Shown here one piece after another: positions 7,610 through 14,277 of a stretch of DNA of 33,461 nucleotides (the stretch's first letter is position 1; every line of letters begins with the position of its first letter). The DNA is from a virus. The position numbers were made by a program, and so were the translations under genes. The notes under the pieces were generated by a model. It saw nothing but the letters and a program-made list of their open reading frames with translations, was not told the origin of the DNA and searched no databases. The stretch spans positions 1 to 33,461 of IMG/VR virus record IMGVR_UViG_3300010354_000312. One strand, 5' to 3'.

Positions 7610-7935
7610 GTTCCAGTCTCCAGGTTCTGAACCCCCACGATCGGGAATTCGCTGATGAGGGCGCGCTCGCCCAGGCAGCGCTGTGCGAACTCGCACGCGC
7701 GACATGCTGCGACGATGTCGGTGCGGTAGACGACCGGCAGGCGCCCCTTGCTGGCCCTGGCCATGACCTTGGTCTCGCGCTCGATCGCGGCGCCCAGGTC
7801 AGCCGAGGCCTGGCGGTGTCCGCCCGACAGTTGGTACAGGTAGCCCCTGCTGGTGCCACACCGCTCGGCCAGCAGCTGCTGCTCATCGGAGGTCGCAAGC
7901 GACATCCAGTTCTTGATGATGGAGATCGTTTTCAT
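7606..7935 (-). CDS. Cro/YdaS-like HTH regulator
   Basis: The 109-residue product starts with an HTH of the YdaS/Cro type: WMSLATSDEQQLLAERCG, then TSRGYLYQLSGGHRQAS with the recognition helix at about 29-36. A helical middle follows. The C-terminal half carries three cysteines in CRACEFAQRC (about 78-87), perhaps a metal or redox site, which is unusual for a Cro protein. It begins the leftward transcript opposite the CI-like gene, the expected place for a lytic-switch protein. No ribosome site precedes ATG 7935, consistent with a transcript starting only a few bases upstream. Confidence 0.8.
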   Translation of the reverse strand: MKTISIIKNWMSLATSDEQQLLAERCGTSRGYLYQLSGGHRQASADLGAAIERETKVMARASKGRLPVVYRTDIVAACRACEFAQRCLGERALISEFPIVGVQNLETGT

Positions 7936-7944
7936 GGCTCGAAT

Positions 7945-7950
7945 CTTATA
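7945..7950 (-). promoter_or_regulatory. leftward early promoter (extended -10)
   Basis: On the minus strand TGCTATAAG forms an extended -10 box. A good -35 is absent (TTGCTG would need a 19-base spacer), as is common for TGn promoters. Transcription would start near 7938, about 3 bases before ATG 7935, so the mRNA is almost leaderless. The box lies inside the element at 7945-7963 that is partly repeated at 7085-7102. Confidence 0.55.
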
Positions 7951-7966
7951 GCATTCTGTAAAGCCC

Positions 7967-7995
7967 TTGCAGCAAATTGCGTGAATTGGTAGGGT
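7967..7995 (+). promoter_or_regulatory. promoter of the CI-like gene, giving a leaderless mRNA
   Basis: TTGCAG at 7967-7972, a 17-base spacer and TAGGGT at 7990-7995 form a sigma70-like promoter. The expected transcription start, about 7 bases later, coincides with ATG 8002. No ribosome site lies before that ATG. Leaderless cI mRNA is known from lambda PRM; the parallel is an inference here. Confidence 0.55.
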
Positions 7996-8001
7996 GTCCC
8001 G

Positions 8002-8427
8002 ATGAAGTCCGTGTATGAAACCCGCCGGGTGAACCTGCGCGCCCTGATCAATCAGTGGGGCGGGCCCACCAGCCTGTCGCGAAAGCTGGGTCACTCGAAC
8101 GGCAGCTACATTGCCCAGATCGCAGGACCCCACCCCTCTCGCGAGATCAGCGAGAAGGTGGCGCGAGAGGTCGAGAGTAAGCTGGGGCTGCCCCTTGGCT
8201 GGCTCGACCAGGAGCACCCGGGAGGTGCGACGCAGCTCAATGACGAGTCATTAACAGAGTGCGTCAAGGCAGTGGCAACCGTATTACGTGACGTGGGTCT
8301 CAGACCCGACCCTGAGACTTATGCCAGCCTTGTTCAATTGACTTATGACAGAGCCAAGCTGCTGGGTCGGATCGATGAGCAGCACATCAAAAAACTGACC
8401 GACTTAGTCCGAGGGAGCGGGAAATGA
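8002..8427 (+). CDS. CI-like HTH repressor without peptidase domain
   Basis: The 141-residue product has an N-terminal HTH (about residues 10-50: RVNLRALINQWGG, TSLSRKLGHSNGSYIAQIAG). It is followed by REISEKVAREVESKLGLPLG and WLDQEHPG, a module typical of CI-like repressors of Burkholderiales prophages. Those usually continue into an S24 LexA-like peptidase domain. This one has instead a short helical tail ending in a charged helix (IDEQHIKKLTDLVRG), so RecA-triggered self-cleavage is not expected and induction must work differently. The gene lies divergent to the Cro-like regulator and is followed by an ATGA-coupled membrane protein. Confidence 0.8.
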   Translation: MKSVYETRRVNLRALINQWGGPTSLSRKLGHSNGSYIAQIAGPHPSREISEKVAREVESKLGLPLGWLDQEHPGGATQLNDESLTECVKAVATVLRDVGLRPDPETYASLVQLTYDRAKLLGRIDEQHIKKLTDLVRGSGK

Positions 8428-8585
8428 GCAACGAAGAGATCCAACAAAGGATTGCGTACCTGGTCGAACATGGGGGCCTTTACGACGACCCCCTGGCCGA
8501 CATACGCAAGACCGCACGCACCGCAGTCTGGCTAGCCGCGGCGACGCTTGTCGTCCTGGCAATGGTGTTGATCTTTCACCCATAG
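8424..8585 (+). CDS. small C-terminally anchored membrane protein
   Basis: This is a 53-residue frame coupled to the repressor by ATGA overlap. The N-terminal 32 residues are soluble and charged (MSNEEIQQRIAYLVEHGG). A single hydrophobic helix (TAVWLAAATLVVLAMVLIF) ends the protein. It would be cotranscribed with the repressor in the lysogen, so a superinfection-exclusion role is possible but unproven. The gene ends in TAG and is followed by a clear terminator. It has no recognised family. Confidence 0.65.
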   Translation: MSNEEIQQRIAYLVEHGGLYDDPLADIRKTARTAVWLAAATLVVLAMVLIFHP

Positions 8586-8603
8586 CGCGTTGCTGTTTCG
8601 TTG

Positions 8604-8632
8604 AAAAGGCCCGGTTATTCCGGGCTTTTTCT
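8604..8632 (+). terminator. rho-independent terminator after the repressor operon
   Basis: GCCCGG at 8609-8614, loop TTATT, CCGGGC at 8620-8625, then TTTTTCTT. The A-tract before the stem pairs with the T-run. It ends the repressor/membrane protein transcript. The distal Ts overlap the -35 box of the next promoter. Confidence 0.9.
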
Positions 8633-8661
8633 TGTCCGAGAGTTTTAGCATGTGCTACAGT
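8632..8661 (+). promoter_or_regulatory. promoter with TAGCA-N2-TGCTA operator (site 1)
   Basis: TTGTCC at 8632-8637, an 18-base spacer and TACAGT at 8656-8661. The perfect palindrome TAGCATGTGCTA (8646-8657) overlaps the -10 box, so a bound protein would block the polymerase. The same arrangement recurs at 9732-9760 and 14276-14304. Confidence 0.7.
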
Positions 8662-8682
8662 CTAGGCGTCGGTTGGGGATTA

Positions 8683-8775
8683 ATGGCAAGAGTGCGTTGG
8701 GTAAGTCGTCTGGCATCACTGCACTACAGGCGCACCGGCAAGACGGTTCTGACTGATCTCCGACTGACACCTTGA
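8683..8775 (+). CDS. possible 30-residue basic leader peptide
   Basis: ATG 8683 opens a 30-codon frame (starting MARVRWVSRLASLHYRRTGK) after a GGGG-rich potential ribosome site. Six arginines and one lysine make it strongly basic. It lies in the untranslated part of the transcript from the site-1 promoter and ends 17 bases before the next gene. It could be a real microprotein, a regulatory leader or chance. Confidence 0.3.
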   Translation: MARVRWVSRLASLHYRRTGKTVLTDLRLTP

Positions 8776-8792
8776 GAAACCTGGAGCAAGAC

Positions 8793-8999
8793 ATGGACAA
8801 ACAGCAATTCCTCGATAAGACCCTCGTCCACATGGGTGAGGCCTGGAAAGTGATCGGTGTTGGGGCCCAGCGCGACGGCGCCACCTTTTGCCATCTGCTC
8901 AACTTGCATCGTGGATTTCAGCAAAAGAACGGATGGGTAGGAGCCCAGATCAACAGCTGGGTCGACACCGAGGTTCTGATAACTGCGGCCAAGGCCTGA
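8793..8999 (+). CDS. 68-residue hypothetical early protein
   Basis: The product begins MDKQQFLDKTLVHMGEAWKV, has one cysteine and a C-terminal helix ending LITAAKA. I recognise no family. ATG 8793 is chosen over an upstream in-frame TTG (8772) because GGAG lies six bases before it. It is the first well-supported gene after the site-1 promoter and is probably under control of the TAGCA-binding protein. Confidence 0.6.
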   Translation: MDKQQFLDKTLVHMGEAWKVIGVGAQRDGATFCHLLNLHRGFQQKNGWVGAQINSWVDTEVLITAAKA

Positions 9000-9039
9000 C
9001 AAATCACCAGGGGCGCCTGCCCCTTAACGAAAGCACATC

Positions 9040-9288
9040 ATGACCACACCAACCCCCGCCCAGCAGCTGCTGGCAGATCTGAAACCCGTCTTCGACCGCT
9101 GCCGCGAGCGGCTCGCAACCCTAGACCCCGAGCTCCTGGCCGGCCTGCAGGCCCTCGACGTGCTCGAGGACCTGGTCGAGCTGCACAAGTCTTGGTTCGG
9201 CTTCATCGACAGTGATGAAGAGCACGACGCCCTGGCGCGGATCGTCCGCCGTGCCGTCGACACCCTTAACCAGGCCTTCCCAAAATGA
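9040..9288 (+). CDS. 82-residue helical hypothetical protein
   Basis: The product is predicted helical and acidic in the middle (LAGLQALDVLEDLVELHKSW), with a central FGFIDSDEEHDALARIVRRA and no known motif. The ATG is preceded by AACGAAAGCACA, the same 12 bases found before the polymerase ATG at 12187, rather than by a strong Shine-Dalgarno. A small GGGGC/GCCCC hairpin lies at about 9009-9024 in the leader. The stop overlaps the next start (ATGA). Confidence 0.6.
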   Translation: MTTPTPAQQLLADLKPVFDRCRERLATLDPELLAGLQALDVLEDLVELHKSWFGFIDSDEEHDALARIVRRAVDTLNQAFPK

Positions 9289-9416
9289 GCCAAACCCGCC
9301 AAGCCCATCTTCTGAGCCTGCTGGCTCACGGCCACCCCTTCAAGATCGCTGTCCTGCTGACGGCCATCCTGTTTGACGTCCCCACTCACGTCGTCGAGCG
9401 TGAGTTCTATCGCTAA
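9285..9416 (+). CDS. 43-residue hypothetical protein
   Basis: An ATGA overlap links this small frame to the 82-residue gene before it. The product has a hydrophobic middle (FKIAVLLTAILFDV) and ends VVEREFYR. It could be a small helical adaptor or a membrane-associated peptide. There is no family recognition; support is the coupling and position in a dense string of small genes. Confidence 0.45.
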   Translation: MSQTRQAHLLSLLAHGHPFKIAVLLTAILFDVPTHVVEREFYR

Positions 9417-9432
9417 CTTCTGAAAGCCCAAC

Positions 9433-9561
9433 ATGTACCACGACGATTTTGAACCCAAGGAATACACCCCCTCCCGCACCGAGCGCGTCCTCAGCTGGTG
9501 CCTTGCCACAGCTCTTGGCGTGGTCTTTGGCCTGTTGCTTGTGTTTGGACTTTCCACATGA
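9433..9561 (+). CDS. 42-residue membrane peptide
   Basis: The product has an acidic N-terminus (MYHDDFEPKEY) and one C-terminal membrane helix (CLATALGVVFGLLLVFGL). The stop overlaps the next gene as ATGA. It would be inserted in the inner membrane with the N-terminus probably cytoplasmic. It resembles other small host-takeover or exclusion peptides only in general layout; no function can be assigned. Confidence 0.5.
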   Translation: MYHDDFEPKEYTPSRTERVLSWCLATALGVVFGLLLVFGLST

Positions 9562-9764
9562 CCACCATTCAAAAAACAGACGCCTGGGAACTGGAAGTCG
9601 AGACAAAACCCGGGCCATACGGCACCACCGTCGTCTTTTTGTCTTACGTGCCGACGGCCCGAAGGCCCGAAAAGCAAACGCAGTTCAAGCTCCTGCTACA
9701 ACGGGATGGGCTCGAGACCCTTCAAAAAGTTTTGTCTGACGCTTTAGCATCCGCTACACTTTGA
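9558..9764 (+). CDS. 68-residue hypothetical protein
   Basis: The frame begins at ATG 9558 inside the stop of the membrane peptide gene. The product has two likely beta strands (TVVFLSYVPTA, FKLLLQRDG) and a C-terminal helix (LQKVLSDALAS). The end of the gene holds the -35 and most of the operator of the next promoter (9732-9760), so the last codons are constrained by regulatory sequence. No family is recognised. Confidence 0.55.
   Translation: MTTIQKTDAWELEVETKPGPYGTTVVFLSYVPTARRPEKQTQFKLLLQRDGLETLQKVLSDALASATL
9732..9760 (+). promoter_or_regulatory. promoter with TAGCA operator (site 2), for the recombination/replication genes
   Basis: TTGTCT at 9732-9737, a 17-base spacer and TACACT at 9755-9760. 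TAGCATCCGCTA at 9745-9756 is a near-perfect copy of the operator seen at 8646 and 14289. The gene at 9790 follows 30 bases later with an AAAGGA ribosome site. Confidence 0.7.
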
Positions 9765-9789
9765 ATCTCAATTGCCAAAGGACACAGCC

Positions 9790-10182
9790 ATGATCCAAGT
9801 TACTCTCACGTTCAAAACGATCGAAGCTGCACGCGCTGCGCTGCTCGAGATCCCGCTCTCCGCCCTGGTCGGCGGACCCGCACCGGAGGAAGCCACCGCC
9901 CCAAGGCCGTCGAAGGCTGCGAAGACTGCAGCCGAGCCGGTGGTTGTCCCGCTCCCAGTTATTGTGGATCACGTGGAGGCCCCAGCCCCGGTCGCTGCGC
10001 CCGCAGCGGTTGAGTACCCCACACTGCAGAAAGCCGTGTTTGCCCTGGCAGCGAAGAGCCGCGAAGCAGCTGCAGCGGTGGCCGCTCACTTTGGCGTGAA
10101 GACGTTCAAGGAGCTGCCCGCCGAACAGTGGGCCAGCGCCCTCGAGGCCGTGCAGGAACGCCTGGCAATCCTGGAGGCCTGA
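9790..10182 (+). CDS. hypothetical protein with Pro/Ala linker and C-terminal helical domain
   Basis: ATG 9790 has AAAGGA 7 bases upstream. Of 130 residues, the first 30 form a strand-helix unit (MIQVTLTFKTIEAARAALLE). About 31-80 is a flexible linker rich in P, A and V. The C-terminal 50 residues (LQKAVFALAAKSREAAAAV, HFGVKTFKELPAEQW) form a small helical domain also found at the ends of several phage recombination proteins. It leads the operon of the DUF2800 nuclease and DUF2815 protein, so a role as partner in recombination is plausible; this is inference. Confidence 0.65.
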   Translation: MIQVTLTFKTIEAARAALLEIPLSALVGGPAPEEATAPRPSKAAKTAAEPVVVPLPVIVDHVEAPAPVAAPAAVEYPTLQKAVFALAAKSREAAAAVAAHFGVKTFKELPAEQWASALEAVQERLAILEA

Positions 10183-10185
10183 GCC

Positions 10186-11433
10186 ATGGGCGCGCACTCC
10201 ACCTGGTCGGCCTCGGGCTTTGAGCAAAAGATGCTCTGCCCTGGTAGCCACGTCCTGCAGGCTGACTTGCCGAACACCAGCAGCAAGTACGCAGCCGAGG
10301 GCACGGCCGCGCATCAGATCCTGACCTATGCGCTGCAGGAGAATCTGCCAGCTGCGGCTTACATCGGCCGGCTGCTGCAGGTCGAAGGCTTCGAGTTCGA
10401 GGTCGACGAAGACATGGCCGGCCACGTCCAGACCTGCATCGACTACGTGCAGGACGCTGCCGGCGAGAACGGCGTGATCCTGGTCGACCAGCGCGTGAAC
10501 TACGCGAAGTATCTGGACGTGCCAGAGCCGGAGGCCTGGGGCACTGCGGACGTGATCATCATCAGAGACGACGAGATCGTCGTCGTCGACTTCAAATATG
10601 GCCGGGGGTTTGAAGTATCGGCCGAGTCCAACCCACAGATGAGCCTCTATGCGCTGGGCGCCCTGCAGGCATGCCAGGGGCTTGTCGGTGACTTCAGACG
10701 GGTGCGCATGGTCATCAGCCAGCCGCGCATAAAGTCAGCGCCAAGCGAGTACGACCTGACGGTCGACGAGCTGGAGTACTGGGCGCACTTCGCCGCGCGA
10801 GGTGCAGTGGACGCATGCAACAACGCAAAAGTGGCGCCAGAGGCCGATGACTGGGTTGAGGTGTTCCTGACCCCGGGTGAGAAGCAGTGCAAGTTCTGCC
10901 GGGCAAAGGCTACCTGCCCAGCACTGGCCAAGAAGGTCGAGCAAACCGTTGGCGCTGACTTTGACGACATCGAAGTCACGGAGACCCGAGTCCGTCTGTT
11001 TAAAGAGGATGCCAGTTTCATCAAGCCTTCGCTAATTGCTTCTCACCTGGCCACGGTCGACCTGATCGAGGACTGGTGCAAGTCAGTGCGCGCCGAGGCC
11101 GAGCGCCGTCTGTTGGCCGGCGACACCGTGCCAGGCTTCAAGCTGGTGCAGGGCAAGCGAGGGAACCGGGCCTGGTCGAACGTAGCGGATGCTGAAGCCT
11201 ACCTGCGCAAGACCGTCCGCCTCCCTGTCGAGAAGGCCTACGACATGAAGCTCATCAGCCCAGCCACGGCCGAGAAGCTGGCCAAGGCCGGCGACATCGG
11301 TGAGCGCCAGTGGGCCAAGGTCCAGGAACTCATCACACAGAAAGACGGGGTGCCACACGTGGCCCCTGAATCCGATTCACGCCCGGCGCTTGAGATCAAG
11401 CCGGTCGCTGAAGACTTTGATCTCATCGCTTAA
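10186..11433 (+). CDS. DUF2800 family, Cas4/RecB-like PD-(D/E)XK nuclease
   Basis: The 415-residue protein has a RecB-type nuclease core: EGTAAHQIL near residue 40, GTADVIIIRDDE (about 118-130), VVVDFKYGRG (about 132-141) with the D-x-K catalytic pair, and NPQMSLYALGAL. Cysteines in MLCPGS and in CKFCRAKATC (about 234-243) suggest an iron-sulphur cluster, as in Cas4 and AddB. In phages DUF2800 lies beside DUF2815 and a family A polymerase, as here. It is probably a DNA end-processing exonuclease in recombination-dependent replication. It starts 3 bases after the previous stop. Confidence 0.9.
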   Translation: MGAHSTWSASGFEQKMLCPGSHVLQADLPNTSSKYAAEGTAAHQILTYALQENLPAAAYIGRLLQVEGFEFEVDEDMAGHVQTCIDYVQDAAGENGVILVDQRVNYAKYLDVPEPEAWGTADVIIIRDDEIVVVDFKYGRGFEVSAESNPQMSLYALGALQACQGLVGDFRRVRMVISQPRIKSAPSEYDLTVDELEYWAHFAARGAVDACNNAKVAPEADDWVEVFLTPGEKQCKFCRAKATCPALAKKVEQTVGADFDDIEVTETRVRLFKEDASFIKPSLIASHLATVDLIEDWCKSVRAEAERRLLAGDTVPGFKLVQGKRGNRAWSNVADAEAYLRKTVRLPVEKAYDMKLISPATAEKLAKAGDIGERQWAKVQELITQKDGVPHVAPESDSRPALEIKPVAEDFDLIA

Positions 11434-11457
11434 TTTCATTCACTAGGAGAGAAGACC

Positions 11458-12036
11458 ATGGCAACCATCAACAACCCCGTCGGCCGCATCATGATCAAGA
11501 ACGTGCGCCTGGCATTCCCGAACCTGTTCGAAGCTGCATCCGTCAACGGCGAAGGCGATCCGCGATTCGGCGCAACGTTCATCATCTCTGGCGATGACAA
11601 GCAGCTCGCGGCCATCAACGCGACGATCGAGGCAGTTGCAAAAGAGAAGTGGGCCGCCAAGGCCGACGTCAACCTCAAGGCGCTGCGTGGCAGCGGCAAG
11701 GTCGCCCTGCGCAACGGCGATGAGAAAGCGAACTATGACGGCTTCGAGGGCAACTGGTTCATCGCCGCCAGCGCCAAGGCCAACGCACGCCCCACCGTGG
11801 TCGACGGTCAGCGCCAGCCACTCATCGAGCGCGACGGCAAGATCTACGCCGGCTGCTACGTCAATGCATCGATCGAGATCTGGGCCCAGGACAACGCCTA
11901 CGGCAAGCGCATCAACGCGACTATCCGCGGCGTGCAGTTCGTCCGTGACGGTGAAGCCTTCGGCGGTGGCCGCCCAGCTGGTGCCGATGAGTTCGACGAG
12001 ATCACCGAGGGCGCTGGCGCTGACGACTTCGCATAA
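11458..12036 (+). CDS. DUF2815 ssDNA-binding protein
   Basis: The 192-residue product belongs to DUF2815, a family with an OB-fold like T7 gp2.5. IMIKNVRLAFPNLFEA is the usual N-terminal motif. DPRFGATFIISGDD, FIAASAKANARPTVVD and RINATIRGVQFVRDGEAFG follow. The C-terminus is acidic (ADEFDEITEGAGADDFA), typical of ssDNA-binding proteins that recruit polymerase. AGGAGAG lies before the ATG. It should coat single strands at the fork and work with the DUF2800 nuclease upstream and the polymerase downstream. Two hairpins follow its stop. Confidence 0.9.
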   Translation: MATINNPVGRIMIKNVRLAFPNLFEAASVNGEGDPRFGATFIISGDDKQLAAINATIEAVAKEKWAAKADVNLKALRGSGKVALRNGDEKANYDGFEGNWFIAASAKANARPTVVDGQRQPLIERDGKIYAGCYVNASIEIWAQDNAYGKRINATIRGVQFVRDGEAFGGGRPAGADEFDEITEGAGADDFA

Positions 12037-12062
12037 AAAAAAAAGCCCGCCGAGAGGCGGGC
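12035..12062 (-). terminator. A-tract plus GC hairpin, terminator-like on the minus strand
   Basis: GCCCGCC at 12045-12051, loop GAGA, GGCGGGC at 12056-12062. A ten-base A run precedes it, which is a T run on the minus strand. On the plus strand it has no T-run. No minus-strand gene lies nearby, so it may stop antisense transcription or stabilise the upstream mRNA end. Confidence 0.55.
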
Positions 12063-12086
12063 AATGCGTTGGAGACAATCGAAGTG

Positions 12087-12117
12087 AAAGCCCCCCGAGT
12101 GTAAGGGGGGCTCTTTT
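12087..12117 (+). terminator. rho-independent terminator or attenuator before the polymerase gene
   Basis: AAAGCCCCCC at 12087-12096, loop of eight, GGGGGGCT at 12105-12112, then CTTTT. It lies between the ssDNA-binding protein and polymerase genes. No promoter is obvious between it and the polymerase ATG, so termination must be partial or regulated. Confidence 0.75.
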
Positions 12118-12167
12118 GGTGAGGGGCCGGGGTTTACCCCTAAGGCACTGCGGTGCGGTCCCTCGCC
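12118..12167 (+). promoter_or_regulatory. three-way-junction leader of the polymerase gene
   Basis: GGTGAGGG at 12118-12125 can pair with CCCTCGCC at 12160-12167. Inside are GGGG-TTTA-CCCC (12129-12140) and GCAC-TGCG-GTGC (12145-12156). Together they form a compact three-way junction ending 19 bases before the ATG. It begins right at the T-run of the preceding terminator. Confidence 0.5.
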
Positions 12168-12186
12168 AAAGGAACGAAAGCACACA

Positions 12187-14277
12187 ATGACAATTCTCTG
12201 GTTTGACTGCGAGACCTACAGCGAGTGCGACCTGAAGAGCGCCGGCACGCACGTCTACGCCGAGCACCCCAGTACCGAGATCACCGTGGCCCAGTGGGCC
12301 ATCGACGACGGCGAGCCCATGGTATGCGACTGCACTGAACCCGCGCCGCACCTGATGCCCGCTCCGCTGGTCGCGCTGCTCAAGGACCCCACCATCACCG
12401 TCATTGCGCACAACTCCATGTTCGACCGGACCCTGCTGCGCCACTGCTGGGGCATCGACGTGCCTGTTGAGCGCTGGCAGGACACGATGATCCAGGCGAT
12501 GGCCCACGGCCTACCTGGCAGTCTCGACAAGATCGGCCAGATCGTTGGGCTCGAGGCCAGCCACGCCAAGGACAAGCGCGGCCGCGAGCTGATCCAGTTG
12601 TTTTGTAAACCCCGCGCAAAGAATTCAACACTGAGGAGAGCGACTCGTGAAACACACCCCGAACAGTGGGCAGAATTTCTTGAGTACAGCCGCCAGGACA
12701 TTGTCGCCATGCGTGCTATCAGCCAGCGACTGCCCACCTGGAACTACCGCGCCGGACACCCCGAGCTTGCCCTCTGGCACCTCGACCAGCACATCAACGA
12801 CCGCGGCGTCGCCGTCGATCGAGACCTCGCTCACGCAGCAATTGACGCTGTGGCCCGAGAGCAAAAGCGACTGAAGGAGGAGGTCGTCGCAGAAACCGAC
12901 GGCCTGGTGACAAGTGTCAGCCGCCGAGACCAGCTGCTGCAGCACATCCTCGAGGCCTACGGTATCGAGCTCCCCGACATGCGGGCGGACACGCTGCGCC
13001 GCCGGCTTGATGACCCGGATCTCCCGGCCGGTGTCCGGCTGCTGCTGTCGATTCGGCTTGAAGCAACCAAGACCAGCACAGCCAAATACGCAGCCCTGAT
13101 CAAGGCCACCTCGCTCGATGGCCGACTGCGCAACACCATTCAGTTTGCCGGGGCGCTGCGCACCACGCGCTGGGCCGGTCGCATCTTCCAACCGCAGAAC
13201 CTGCCACGCCCAGAGTATGGGTTCGATGAGGAAGCGCAGGACCTGGTGGTCGAGGCGCTGAAGGCAGGCTGCGCTGACCTGGTCTACAACAACGTCATGC
13301 AGCAAACCGCGAATTGCATTCGCGGCTGCATCGTCGCACCTCCGGGCAAGAAGCTTGACGTCGCCGACTTGTCCAACATCGAAGGCCGCGGCCTGGCCTA
13401 CCTGGCCGGTGAGCGCTGGAAGATCAAAGCATTCCAGGAGTTCGACCAAGGTAAGGGTGCGGACCTTTACAAACTCGCTTATGCCAGATCGTTCAACGTC
13501 GACGCCAAGGACGTCAGCAAGAGCCAGCGCCAGATCGGCAAAGTTCAGGAGCTCGGCCTAGGGTATGAGGGCGGTGTCGCCGCGTTCCTCACGTTCGCTG
13601 TGGTCTACGACATGGACCTGGCCGAGCTGGCCCGTGCAGTCTGGGAGACGGCCAGCGCCGAAGCGCTCGAGGATGCGCAGGGCGTGTGGGGTTGGGCCAA
13701 GAAGAACAAGCGCACCCTGGGCCTGTCGAACGAAATCTACCTTGCGTGCGAGATCCTGAAACGTGCCTGGCGCGATGCACACCCGGCCACCGTTGCGTTG
13801 TGGAAGGCCGCTGGCGAATCCGTCCGCGCAGCAATCCAGAACCCAGGGGAATCGTTCCCGATCGGCCAGCACCTGAAGGCCCGCCGTGATGGCGCCTGGT
13901 TGCGCATCCGCCTGCCCTCGGGTCGTTACCTCTGCTACCTGAACCCGGCGATCGACGATGACAACTCGATCACGTACATGGGAACAAACCAGTACACCCG
14001 CAAATGGGAGCGCCTAAAGACCTACGGCGGCAAGCTCATTGAAAACGCCACCCAGGCGTTTGCGCGCGACATCCTGGCCTACAACATGCCTGCGATCGAG
14101 AAGGCCGGATATCAGATCGTGCTTTCGGTGCACGACGAGCTGCTGACCGAGGTGCCCGACACCGACGAATTCAACGTCGATGAACTCAGCCGGATGATGT
14201 CCACTGCACCCCACTGGGCGCCAGGAATTCCTCTTGCTGCCGCCGGTTTCGAGACAAAAAGATACCGAAAAGAGTGA
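12187..14277 (+). CDS. family A DNA polymerase with 3'-5' exonuclease
   Basis: The 696-residue product has an N-terminal DEDD exonuclease: WFDCETYSE with D7 and E9, AHNSMFDRTLLR, and EYSRQDIVAMRA. The polymerase half has motif A with DLSNIEGRGLAYLAGE (about 393-408), motif B with RQIGKVQELGLGYEGG (about 446-461) and motif C LSVHDEL (about 646-652) with the catalytic HDE. It replicates the phage genome. Its helicase-primase partner is on the opposite strand (4762-6744). The ATG is preceded by AACGAAAGCACA and, further up, AAAGGAA. The length is usual for phage Pol A proteins of this group. Confidence 0.95.
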   Translation: MTILWFDCETYSECDLKSAGTHVYAEHPSTEITVAQWAIDDGEPMVCDCTEPAPHLMPAPLVALLKDPTITVIAHNSMFDRTLLRHCWGIDVPVERWQDTMIQAMAHGLPGSLDKIGQIVGLEASHAKDKRGRELIQLFCKPRAKNSTLRRATRETHPEQWAEFLEYSRQDIVAMRAISQRLPTWNYRAGHPELALWHLDQHINDRGVAVDRDLAHAAIDAVAREQKRLKEEVVAETDGLVTSVSRRDQLLQHILEAYGIELPDMRADTLRRRLDDPDLPAGVRLLLSIRLEATKTSTAKYAALIKATSLDGRLRNTIQFAGALRTTRWAGRIFQPQNLPRPEYGFDEEAQDLVVEALKAGCADLVYNNVMQQTANCIRGCIVAPPGKKLDVADLSNIEGRGLAYLAGERWKIKAFQEFDQGKGADLYKLAYARSFNVDAKDVSKSQRQIGKVQELGLGYEGGVAAFLTFAVVYDMDLAELARAVWETASAEALEDAQGVWGWAKKNKRTLGLSNEIYLACEILKRAWRDAHPATVALWKAAGESVRAAIQNPGESFPIGQHLKARRDGAWLRIRLPSGRYLCYLNPAIDDDNSITYMGTNQYTRKWERLKTYGGKLIENATQAFARDILAYNMPAIEKAGYQIVLSVHDELLTEVPDTDEFNVDELSRMMSTAPHWAPGIPLAAAGFETKRYRKE

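Noticed and set aside
7335-7898. 187-codon minus-strand frame covering three small genes
   Set aside because: Only the last 58 codons fit the coupled gene chain; the upstream part overlaps the Cro-like gene in another frame and is low-complexity in R, S, P and A.
11443-12507. 354-codon minus-strand frame over the DUF2815 and polymerase genes
   Set aside because: It crosses a terminator and two well-recognised genes on the other strand, so it is a shadow frame.
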